Shown: positions 35,340 to 45,601 of the stretch, one piece after another
Position numbering within the stretch: position 1 is the stretch's first letter
How the letters are laid out: each line of letters opens with the position of its first letter
From: Acanthornis magna
Taxonomy: Eukaryota; Chordata; Aves; Passeriformes; Acanthizidae
Length of the DNA stretch: 64,000 nucleotides
Assembly: GCA_036785705.1 (NCBI GenBank)
Contig: JAWUZG010000157.1
Span: 1,426,001 to 1,490,000, forward strand
Reading direction: 5' to 3'
Position numbers and translations under genes: made by a program
The notes under the pieces: model-generated
Database searches by the model: none
Told to the model about the DNA's origin: nothing
The model's input: only the letters and a program-made list of their open reading frames with translations

Positions 35340-35615
35340 CAGATAAAAATTACACCCCCAGGCCCCGGCCCCTGCGGCCCCGCCCCGCCCCCGAGGCACG
35401 CGCAGTCCCCGCCCATCATCGAGCCCTCCGCCTCTCGACCAATCAGATGGCTCGGTCATGTTCTGCCCCCGCCCCCTCTGTCAGCGATTGGTCACAATGG
35501 CGAAGGTTGGCTTGGCCGCCTGCATTGTGGTGTCACTCGACTCCCATTGGCTGTCCCTGAGGGGGCGTGGCTCATGCCGCCTATATAAAGGGAGGCACGG
35601 GGCGTGGCGTGAGTG
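35340..35615 (+). promoter_or_regulatory. TATA/CCAAT promoter of an unidentified gene
   Basis: A CpG-rich block contains a CCAAT box (35439-35443), two reversed CCAAT boxes (ATTGG at 35487-35491 and 35546-35550), several GC boxes (CCCCGCCC) and TATATAAA at 35582-35589. Transcription would start near 35613. The downstream leader is GC-rich and has no convincing coding frame. The promoter is as complete as those of highly expressed genes. The transcript it drives is unknown. Confidence 0.75.
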
Positions 35616-35859
35616 CGGAGTCGGCGGCAGGCGGCGAGCGTTGGTGGTGGAGAGCAGCGGAGCTCCGCGGCCTCGGCCCCCGCAGCGCTGGAGCCCCGGC
35701 AGCGCCCCTGGCCCTCAGCGCCGCGAGCCTGGGGCGCCGGGATTGGGGTGTGGGGGTGGCTGCTTGGGTGGGAGCGGTGCGGCCCTTGTCGCCGCTGCCG
35801 CTCTTGGGTACCCGCGCCGGCATCCCTCGCAATCGGAGGGGGACGGAGGCGGAGCCGGC

Positions 35860-36312
35860 CCTCCAAAATTGGAGTGGGGCGGAGACCACCCCCGGCCCGG
35901 CACAGGTAAGTAGGATGGAGAAGCGCCGGGCTAGGAGGACGGAGGCCGCGCTGGCCCTCCCAAATCGGAGGGGGACGGAGGGCACCCCGGCCCGGGACAG
36001 GTAAGTAGGATGGAGAGCCGCCGGGGCTGCGAGAGCGGCGACCGCGCTGGCCCCCGCAAAGCGGAGGGTGGCGGAGCCCGAGCCGCCCCCCGAAATGGGA
36101 GGTGGACGGGGTCTGCCCCCGGACCCCCCCCCAAATCGGAGGGGGACGGAGCCCCCGGCGGTCCCCCAAGACTGGAGGGGGGCAGAGACTATCCCCAGGC
36201 CGGCACAGGTAAGTAGGATGGAGAGGCGCCGGGGCTGCGAGAGCGGCGACTGCGCCGGCCCCGCCCGCAATTGGAGGGGGACGGAGACCACCGTTGGCGC
36301 GGCGAAGGTAAG
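35860..36312 (+). repeat. Tandem array of about 100-bp units with four splice-donor sites
   Basis: Units contain CAAATCGGAGGGGGACGGAG followed by a CCCCGGCCCGGCACAG/GTAAGTAGGATGG type junction. Donor sites G/GTAAGT begin at 35906, 36001 and 36209, and a G/GTAAGG at 36308. Spacings are 95, 208 (two units, the middle one without donor) and 99 bp. The array begins about 250 bp after the predicted start of transcription. Confidence 0.85.
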
Positions 36313-36686
36313 GAGAGTGTTGGACGTCGCGATCATGGTGCGGGATGAGAGGGACAGGGATACTCCCCCCACCCCGAGCCCCTCCAAGCACCACCCCCCT
36401 CCCCCGCCCTAGGCGCCAGACAAATAAAAATTGGCCGAAATAAAATGTAACAACTCCTCAAATGGTTTGCTGATCCTTGCTCTCTCAAGGAGTCACTTGT
36501 GATGAAAATGCAAAGCAATGACAAAACCCCGGTCCTCCCCCCAGGAGAGGAGGCACAGAGCCAATGCTGGCCCACACTCCGGGTGTGTGGAAATGTCACA
36601 ACTTCCCCAATTCCTGTCCGCCATGCTAAAACTTCGAGAGAACAAAGGGGACTGGCAGAGAGTGAAATAGTTCCTGCCTCTATCAT
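36313..36686. other. Segment with two poly(A) signals
   Basis: AATAAA occurs at 36423-36428 and 36439-36444 on the plus strand, just after the donor array. An unspliced transcript from the promoter at 35590 would end here after about 850 nt. No gene is recognised. Confidence 0.45.
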
Positions 36687-37563
36687 TGTTAGGAATTTTT
36701 GCTCATTGTACCAAAAACTGCATAAAGAAACTACAACCAAAGAAGCCTCGGTGGGGATACCTGTCACGGACTTTGGACTGAGAGTCAAAGTGCTGAGATG
36801 AGAGAAAGGGAAGCCTATTGTTCCATCATCTCAGGCTGAAGGAAAGGTATGCATCCAGAAAGGCCAAAGCCACCAGCGGCACTGAGAAGCATCCCCGGCT
36901 GAGTTTGGGGTGGGGGGAGAGCACAGCTCACAAAGCCAGGGCTACACAGACTTCTCCCCCAGCCGAGGTGGGGAGGAGGAGGCTTTGGGTGCGTGGCATA
37001 AGCTCTGGTGAGAGGCAATAAACGCCCATCGTCCCTTACACAAGCGGGCCCAGCGTGGAACCCCCAAGCCCACAGGCCGCATCCACGGGACATTCAGGTG
37101 AGAGGCAGGTGAGGGAGTGTCCTAATCCATCACAGAGCCCCCAAAGTGCTCGGCCTTGCCCCACAGCACTGCATGGGATGCCAGCAGAGTCTGCTGCAAG
37201 AGACTGCCCCCTCCCCCCAGGGGGACATGGCTGGACATTGCCACCTGGCCTGAGTGGATATTAACCCATGGGATCCTGTGCTTTGCAGGGGGCCATCACC
37301 ACCAAGAAGACCAGCTGGAGAGGATCAACACTCCTTTGGGATCCACGGATGGTGATATCCTTTTATTCTGTCTGTCACTCTCTTTCTGTCCCCCCCACCT
37401 CTTTTCCTGCTTCTCCCTTTCTCTCTTTTCTTCTCTCTCTCTCTCTCTCTCTCTCATATTTACTATACGATAAAACCCATAGTATTGACTGGCATATGGT
37501 CTTGTTTGCACCTTAATTCGGGCAGAGGTATTTCTAAAGAACCTTAATAATTGGATCCTAACA
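36687..37563 (+). mobile_element. 5' LTR of an endogenous retrovirus with a tRNA-Ser primer site
   Basis: Starts TGTTAGGA and ends TCCTAACA, a perfect 8-bp inverted repeat with TG...CA ends, 877 bp long. AATAAA is at about 37018. A CT-microsatellite lies at 37431-37456. Six bases after the end comes a primer-binding site, which fixes the element as a 5' LTR in plus orientation rather than a solo LTR. Confidence 0.8.
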
Positions 37564-37569
37564 TTTTAT

Positions 37570-37587
37570 TGGCGTAGTCGGCAAGCG
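37570..37587 (+). other. Retroviral primer-binding site, tRNA-Ser type
   Basis: TGGCGTAGTCGGCAAGCG matches the complement of the 3' end of vertebrate tRNA-Ser (AGA/TGA type, TGGCGTAGTCGGCAGGAT) at 15 of 18 positions, including the first 14 in a row. Confidence 0.75.
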
Positions 37588-38259
37588 TAACATTCTCTGA
37601 CCCGAGGTGCCTTTAACAATAGTAGGGTGTCCTCTGAGGAGATTATTTCCTGTGGTTTCCTTCTGTAGGGACCCAGCTACTCCTAGGGATTGCGACGCAA
37701 CTTTCTCTGGGGGGGTTGTGGAGGTCAAAGTTTTCTTCTTTGGGGGCCCAGACTCTTGGGAATTCTGATGCAGCTTTCTCTAGGGAAGCTGTGGAGACTT
37801 TAGTAAACTGATTTGGGAGTTCTAGTTCCGTTTGTGTGTTTTGTTGTGAAAATCAAGGATTGTCAGGTTTCAGTCCTGAAGCCAATTCTGCTACTTCTGC
37901 CTTGGGGAGAGCAGAAGGGGATGCCCTCCCGTCTGTGGTTTGTGGTGGAGGCCCTTCCTTAGTTCTTAGCAGGGACATTCTGTGCAAAGAGGATGCTTGT
38001 CATCACCTAGGCCTGTCGTATCACCTTGGTTGATGATAGGCCACAAGAGAGTGCGGAGGGTGCTCCAGAAAGAAAGCTGTCAGGCATCTCAGTAGGCTGA
38101 TGAACTTTTGAACTTGCCTGAATTCAGTTTGGTTAATGCAGCGTGGTGGTGAGGTGAGGTGTGGTTTCCTGCGTTTACCGAGAGGGTCCCGATTCCCAGA
38201 CAGAGCGTCCCGGTCGCTTCCCTGGGCAACGTGCAGGTGAGACCTTTTCTGTCACCTGT
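37588..38259 (+). mobile_element. Probable leader of the tRNA-Ser endogenous retrovirus, truncated
   Basis: Follows the primer site directly. No gag, pol or env frame remains, and no domain is recognised. The element is cut off before the reversed LTR next to it. Confidence 0.45.
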
Positions 38260-38612
38260 GCTGACGGCTAGCACAGACACACACACACATCCCCCAGAGC
38301 TTCTAATAAGCTCTAGCACTAGCAGGAACAAGGAACTCAGAGGGCTCCGTCGTCTGGGTATGTTCCAATGGCATTTATTCCTCAGAGGGAGCCAAGGGCG
38401 AAAGAGGGAGAATGGCTGTGAGTGGCCATTCTTCTAGGGGTCAAGGGCCAATAGGGTTGGGGAGAAGGCGGGGAAACACAATGACAACCAATAAATGTAG
38501 GAAGATTAACATAACCTTAGGGAGAAAGCATTTAGCACCCAGGGAGTATTTCTGCTGTCTTGGGACCTTTCGGCTCCGCGGCACTCTCAAGATGGTTGAG
38601 AGCAGCACAACA
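38260..38612 (-). mobile_element. 3' LTR of another endogenous retrovirus, minus strand
   Basis: On the minus strand a polypurine tract (GAAAAGGGGGAGA, 38613-38625) stands directly before TGTTGTGCTGCTCTC, the classic junction between the internal region and the 3' LTR. AATAAA is at 38374-38379 on the same strand. The far end of the LTR is not defined; 38260 is an estimate. Only about 70 bp of internal sequence remain before the macrosatellite begins. Confidence 0.6.
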
Positions 38613-38685
38613 TCTCCCCCTTTTCTGTTTAAAAGAAAAGCGTCTCCCACCTCCTTCCTAGGCGCTTCTTCAAGCAACCAAACAA
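38613..38685 (-). mobile_element. Polypurine tract and remnant of the retroviral internal region
   Basis: Contains the polypurine tract and a short piece of unknown retroviral DNA. It is cut off sharply at 38686 where the first satellite unit starts. Confidence 0.5.
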
Positions 38686-41600
38686 GCCGCCAGGATATCT
38701 GGTGACCTCGGGGTTCCTATGAGCAGAGGGAGCACTAAGATGTGCCCATGGCACCTGTGTAAGTGCCTGTGGCTAAAGGGCTCTTTTGCAGCCTGGAGAG
38801 CCTTGGCATGTGGCCATGAAGCCACAGTGCGTGTCTGTGACATCAGAGCGCTTTGGCAGCATGGAAAGGCCTGGAATGGCTGCAGGGGCCAGAGGTGAGT
38901 GCCTGTGACATCACAGCTGTCCAGCAGCAGGGAGAGGGAGGGAATGTCACAGGCCATGCCCTGTGAGTTGCTGTGCCAGCGTGGCTCCTTAGCAGCGTGC
39001 AGATTGCCGGGATGTTACCCTTGAGGCCCTGGCATTGCCCTTGTCGTGTGTGTTCTTCAGGAACATAGAGAGAGCCGTGGCATGTCCCCCTGGAAGGCCA
39101 GGGAGTGGCAGTTGCAAAAGAGCTCCTTAGCACTTAGAGACAGGTGGGATGTCCCGATGGAGGCACTGTGAGAGCCCGTGACCTCAGAGGTCTTTGGAAG
39201 GTGAGAGAGCCGCGGGATGCCATGGGATGTGAGCATGGGGAGCCTGTGGGCAGGTGTGATCTCCCTGCTTGTGCTGGTGCATCCCCCCCTGGCCTTTTTT
39301 CAGGCTGCAGCATGATATGAGCAATGGTGCTGAGGCCTTGGCCTTGAGGAAGGCAGCGGGGCTGAGGTGCTGTGGAGCTTCTGAGAAAGGCTGTGTGCTG
39401 CCAGGAAGTGCTGTGTTCTAAGGTGCTCCTGCTTTTTTTGCTTGTTGTTGAGACTTTGAAATTAGTTTTTGCCTGGATGGCATCACATTGGTGTTGTCCC
39501 GCGTTCAGGGAAAGCTGCCGATGAGAAGTGGGGCCAGGCTGAAGGCTTGTTGTGACTAAAGGCCATGCCTTGGGGCCCTGTAAGCAGGGGTGCCAAAGGA
39601 GGCCCTGGCAGCTGTGCTGGGCCGCAGCAGCGGTGAGCAGCAAAGTGCCTGTGCGTGGGGCCTCTGCCAGCCGGCAGCTGTCCCGTTTGCTGCACTCGGG
39701 GGATGCGCGAAGGAGCACGGCTCCTGGGCCCCCCATCCTGCCGCTCCCGGAGGCCTCAGCCTTTGGCCACTGCGAAGATGGCAAGGCACGTGAAAGGAGT
39801 ATTTCAGTAGCTTGGAGGGGAATTTTGCCTCGTAGAGCCTCTTTGTGTGCTTGTGGGAGTGCAGGTGTGCATGCGCTCTCTGCAATGTGGGAGAGGGGCT
39901 GCTCTGGTGGATTCAGAAGTGCTTTAGGTTTGTCCCTAAGTTAGGTCTCGAAGTTCCTGCAGTGCTATGGTAAGGCCTGTGTGGATCCTTTGTTGAGGTC
40001 TTGGGTTCCAGCTCAGTTCTAAGTGAAGTGTTGTGTAGTTGAAGTCCAGTTCAGTTGCAATGCCCTTAACTGCTGTTGCTGCCCTAAGCTGTTGATTTGA
40101 ATTTGGGTTATCAAGTGAAATGTTGCTCAAGTTGAAGTGCTCCTAAGGGAAGTGCTCTTGAGCCTTTGAGCCATGTTCTTCTTATCCTGAGCCTTTCTCT
40201 TCTTTAGAGACCCAGCCCCACAAACACAGACAGACAGGCATAGATAATTTTGGTTTGATTTCATTTTGGATTGATTGACTCTGGATTTTTGTTTGTTGCT
40301 TTTCCGCGCTGTGCTTTAAGCATGGTGTAAGTAGTAGAGTGAAGCTTGGCAAGGAAGCTTGTCCTGCTGTGGCTTTTCCATGAAATCTTTCTTTCCTGAT
40401 AGTTTTCCTATGATTCTTTGAGTGATGTAAAAGTGCCTGTGCCATCACATGTCTTTAGCAGCGTGGAGCCACCTGGGATATCAGCACCGAGGTGCTGTGA
40501 GTGAGTGCCTGTGACACCAGGGCTTCTGGGCAGCGTGCGGACTCCTGGCGTGTGCCTATGGCTGTCCTGGGACGGCCTGTGAGCTCAGTGTTCTTTTGAA
40601 AGCTGGATAGCTGTGGCGTGTCCCCAGGGAGTTCCTGTGACAAGATGGGACCTCGTGGCTCTTTGGCAGCCTGGAGATGGCTGGAGTGTGGCCAGGGGGC
40701 AAGTGTGAGTGTCAGGGACTTGCCAGCTCTTGAGGAGGATGGAGGGTGCAGGGATGTCCCCATGGAGCCCCTGTGAGTGCCTGTGAGCTGGTGGCACCTT
40801 AGCAGCGTGAGACTGGTGGGCTGTGAGCCCTGAGAGGCTGTTGAAGGCCGTGATCTCGGTGCAGGGAGGTTTGTCAAATGGGAGACTTGTGGGATGTCCG
40901 TATGGAGCCGCTGGGGTTGTGTGTGCCCTCAGTGTTCTTGAGGAGCCTTGAGAGCCCTGGGATGGCCCCGTGGAAGTGCAGCGAGTGCCTGTGACATAGC
41001 AGTGGTGCCTGATGAGATGAAAGGGCCCTGGGATGTCAGCTTGGAATGGCTGTGAGTGCCTGAGAGCACACGTCTGTCTCTCATGGCCGGAGAGCTGTGG
41101 CAGGTGCCCATGGTAGGTGTGTGAGTGCAGGTGAGCTCAGGGCTCTGCAGAAGGCTGTAGGCCTGTGGGCTGTGAGGCTGGAAGGCCTGGGAGTGCTTTT
41201 GAGCGGAGTGCTGTGTAGCAGTCGGGAGCCCCCTGGGAGGTTGTAGCAGGATGCTTTGGGCCGGCTGCTTTGCCTTGGAACGTGGTGCAGGCACTTGGAG
41301 CATGTGCTATTTGCAAATGTCTCCAGGTGTCTTTCAGAGGGCCAGCGTGTGTTGTTTTGGCCTTGAATTCTGCTGAAAGTCCTTCTGGCAAGGAAGCCTG
41401 CATGAAGGTGCTGCTAGTGAGGCAAAGATTTGGCAGCTGAGCTGCTGCCGGGAGTTGCAGGCGTCTGCCTGACAGTCAGTCCCTTGAGAGTGTCAATGTG
41501 CAGTCAGTCCCCTTTCCTAGGGGAGGTTTTTCTAGCGTGTTCCTCCTTGGAGTGTGTGAGGGCTCGTGCTGGGGAAGTGGACAGCAAGCAAGGGCACTCT

Positions 41601-42141
41601 TGGTGGTGAAGGGAGAGAGAGCTGCCCAGGAGTGTTGGTGTGGTGAGTTCCATGGAGCTCTACTTGGGAATTGGGTTTTTTTGCTTGCTGTAACATATGA
41701 CTGCTTTCCTATTGTTTTCATCGAGTGCACTCCATTGTAGTCTGTGTAGCCTCGCAGGAGTAGGTTTAGCTTTTCTATGGAGTGGTCAGTAATTGGGATT
41801 GAGTTGTTTGTGTCGAATCATTTGTGTTAGGGAAGACCTGCTTTTCTAGGAATAGATCAGATGGGCCATTTGTAAGTGCTGCGGGACAGAGTTACTTAAA
41901 GCAGGGACAGTGTGAGGCTGGGATTGGATGCAGCTGCCGCCAAGGCTCGTGTCTCTGAGAAGGAGTTGAGAAAGCCAAGGGCTGCTCTCTGGCCCTCGTG
42001 ACTCAGTGGCCAGGCTGCTCTGGGAGGCTTTGTGTGAATCTGCCAGCACAGCAGCGAGAGATGTCCCCGAGGAGCTTGTGTGAGTGCAGGTGAGATCAGA
42101 GCTCTTGAGCAGCCTGGAGAGCCTGGGGATGTGGCCATGGA
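38686..42141. repeat. Macrosatellite unit 1, type A (3456 bp)
   Basis: Type-A markers are TTTGTCCCTAAG near 39931 and the shorter CAGACAGACAGGCATAG microsatellite near 40224. Intact 216-codon minus frame at 39134-39784. Confidence 0.95.
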
Positions 42142-45100
42142 GCCGCCAGGATATCTGGTGACCTCGGGGTTCCTATGAGCAGAGGGAGCACTAAGATGTG
42201 CCCATGGCACCTGTGTAAGTGCCTGTGGCTAAAGGGCTCTTTTGCAGCCTGGAGAGCCTTGGCATGTGGCCATGAAGCCACAGTGCCTGTCGGTGACATC
42301 AGAGCGCTTTGGCAGCATGGAAAGGCCTGGAATGGCTGCAGGGGCCAGAGGTGAGTGCCTGTGACATCACAGCTGTCCAGCAGCAGGGAGAGGGAGGGAA
42401 TGTCACAGGCCATGCCCTGTGAGGTCCTGTGCCAGCGTGGCTCCTTAGCAGCGTGCAGATTGCTGGGATGTTACCCTTGAGGCCCTGGCATTGCCCTTGT
42501 CGTGTGTGTTCTTCAGGAACATAGAGAGAGCCGTGGCATGTCCCCCTGGAAGGCCAGGGAGTGGCAGTTGCAAAAGAGCTCCTTAGCACTTAGAGACAGG
42601 TGGGATGTCCCGATGGAGGCACTGTGAGAGCCCGTGACCTCAGAGGTCTTTGGAAGGTGAGAGAGCCGCGGGATGCCATGGGATGTGAGCATGGGGAGCC
42701 TGTGGGCAGGTGTGATCTCCCTGCTTGTGCTGGTGCATCCCCCCCTGGCCTTTTTTCAGGCTGCAGCATGATATGAGCAATGGTGCTGAGGCCTTGGCCT
42801 TGAGGAAGGCAGCGGGGCTGAGGTGCTGTGGAGCTTCTGAGAAAGGCTGTGTGCTGCCAGGAAGTGCTGTGTTCTAAGGTGCTCCTGCTTTTTTTGCTTG
42901 TTGTTGAGACTTTGAAATTAGTTTTTGCCTGGATGGCATCACATTGGTGTTGTCCCGCGTTCAGGGAAAGCTGCCGATGAGAAGTGGGGCCAGGCTGAAG
43001 GCTTGTTGTGACTAAAGGCCATGCCTTGGGGCCCTGTAAGCAGGGGTGCCAAAGGAGGCCCTGGCAGCTGTGCTGGGCCGCAGCAGCGGTGAGCAGCAAA
43101 GTGCCTGTGCGTGGGGCCTCTGCCAGCCGGCAGCTGTCCCGTTTGCTGCACTCGGGGGATGCGCGAAGGAGCACGGCTCCTGGGCCCCCCATCCTGCCGC
43201 TCCCGGAGGCCTCAGCCTTTGGCCGCTGAGAAGATGGCAAGGCACGTGAGAGGAGTATTTCAGTAGCTTGGAGGGGAATTTTGCCTCGTAGAGCCTCTTT
43301 GTGTGCTTGTGGGAGTGCAGGTGTGCATGCGCTGTCTGCAATGTGGGAGAGGGGCTGCTCTGGTGGATTCAGAAGTGCTTTAGGTTTGTGCCTAAGTTAG
43401 GTCTCGAAGTTCCTGCAGTGCTATGGTAAGGGCTGTGTGGATCGTTTGCTGAGGTCTTGGGTTTCAGCTCAGTTCTAAGTGAAGTGTTGTGTAGTTGAAG
43501 TCCAGTTCAGTTGCAATGCCCTTAAGTGCTGTTGCTGCCCTAAGTTGTTGATTTGAATTTGGGTTATCAAGTGAAATGTTGCTCAAGTTGAAGTGCTCCT
43601 AAGGGAAGTGCTCTTGAGCCTTTGAGCCATGTTCTTCTTATGCTGAGCCTTTGTCTTCTTTAGAGACACAGCCTCACACACACGGACAGACAGACAGACA
43701 TAGATAATTTGGGTTTGATTTCATTTTGGATTGATTGACTCTGGATTTTTGTTTGTTGCTTTTCCTCGCTGTGCTTTGAGCATGGTGTAAGTAGTAGAGT
43801 GAAGCTTGGCAAGGAAGCTTGTCCTGCTGTGGCTTTTCCATGAAATCTTTCTTTGCCGATAGTTTTCCTATGATTCTTGGAGTGATGTGCAAGTGCCTGT
43901 GCCATCACATGTCTTTAGCAGCGTGGAGCCGCCTGGGATGTCAGCACCGAGGTGCTGTGAGTGAGTGCCTGTGACGCCAGGGCTTCTGGGCAGCGTGCGG
44001 ACTCGTGGCGTGTGCCTACGGCTGTCCTGGGACGGCCTGTGAGCTCAGTGTTCTTTTGAAAGCTGGATAGCTGTGGCGTGTCCCCAGGGAGTTCCTGTGA
44101 CAAGATGTGACCTCGTGGCTCTTTGGCAGCCTGGAGATGGCTGGAGTGTGGCCAGGGGGCAAGTGTGAGTGTCAGGGACTTGCCAGCTCTTGAGGAGGAT
44201 GGAGGGTGTAGGGATGTCCCCATGGAGCCCCTGTGAGTGCCTGTGAGCTGGCGGCACCTTAGCAGCGTGAGACTGGTGGGCTGTCAGCCCTGAGAGGCTG
44301 TTGAAGGCCGTGATGTCGGTGCAGAGAGGTTTGTCAAATGGGAGACTCGTGGGATGTCCGTATGGAGCGGCTGGGGTTGTGTGTGCCCTCAGTGTTCTTG
44401 AGGAGCCTCGAGAGCCCTGGGATGGCCCCGTGGAAGCGCAGGGAGTGGCTGTGACACAGCAGCGGTGCCTGATGTGATGAAAGGGCCCTGGGATGTCAGC
44501 TTGGAATGGCTGTGAGTGCCTGAGAGCACACGTCTGTCTCTCATGGCCGGAGAGCTGTGGCAGGTGCCCATGGTAGGTGTGTGAGTGCAGGTGAGCTCAG
44601 GGCTCTGCAGAAGGCTGTAGGCCTGTGGGCTGTGAGGCTGGAAGGCCTGGGAGTGCTTTTGAGCGGAGTGCTGTGTAGCAGTTGGGAGCCCCCTGGGAGG
44701 TTGTAGCAGGATGCTTTGGGCCGGCTGCTTTGCCTTGGAACGTGGTGCAGGCACTTGGAGCATGTGCTATTTGCAAATGTCTCCAGGTGTCTTTCAGAGG
44801 GCCAGCGTGTGTTGTTTTGGCGTTGAATTCTGCTGAAAGTCCTTCTGGCAAGGAAGCCTGCATGAAGGTGCTGCTAGTGAGGCAAAGATTTGGCAGATGA
44901 GCTGCTGCTGGGAGTTGCAGGTGTCTGCCTGACAGTCAGTCCCTTGAGAGTGTCAATGTGCAGTCAGTGCCCTTTCCTAGGGGAGGTTTTTCTAGCGTGT
45001 TCCTCCTTGGAGTGTGTGAGGGCTCGTGCTGGGGAAGTGGATAGCAAGCAAGGGCACTCTTGGTGGTGAAGGGAGAGAGAGCTGCCCAGGAGTGTTGGTG

Positions 45101-45601
45101 TGGTGAGTTCCATGGAGCTCTACTTGGGAATTGGGTTTTTTTGCTTGCTGTAAGATATGACTGCTTTCCTATTGTTTTCATCGAGTGCACTCCATTGTAG
45201 TCTGTGTAGCCTCCCAGGAGCAGGTTTAGCTTTTCTATGGAGTGGTCAGTAATTGGGATTGAGTTGTTTGTGTTGAATCATTTGTGTTAGGGAAGACCTG
45301 CTTTTCTAGGAATAGATCAGATGGGCCATTTGTAAGTGCTGCGGGACAGAGTTACTTAAAGCAGGGACAGTGTGAGGCTGGGATTGGATGCAGCCGCCGC
45401 CAAGGCTCGTGTCTCTGAGAAGGAGTTGAGAAAGCCAAGGGCTGCTCTCTGGCCCTCGTGACTCAGTGGCCAGGCTGCTCTGGGAGGCTTTGTGTGAATC
45501 TGCCAGCACAGCAGCGAGAGATGTCCCCGAGGAGCTTGTGTGAGTGCAGGTGAGATCAGAGCTCTTGAGCAGCCTGGAGAGCCTGGGGATGTAGCCATGG
45601 A
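42142..45601. repeat. Macrosatellite unit 2, type B (3460 bp)
   Basis: Type-B markers are TTTGTGCCTAAG and one more CAGA unit in the microsatellite near 43685, which explains the 4-bp length difference from type A. Minus frame intact at 42590-43240. Confidence 0.95.
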
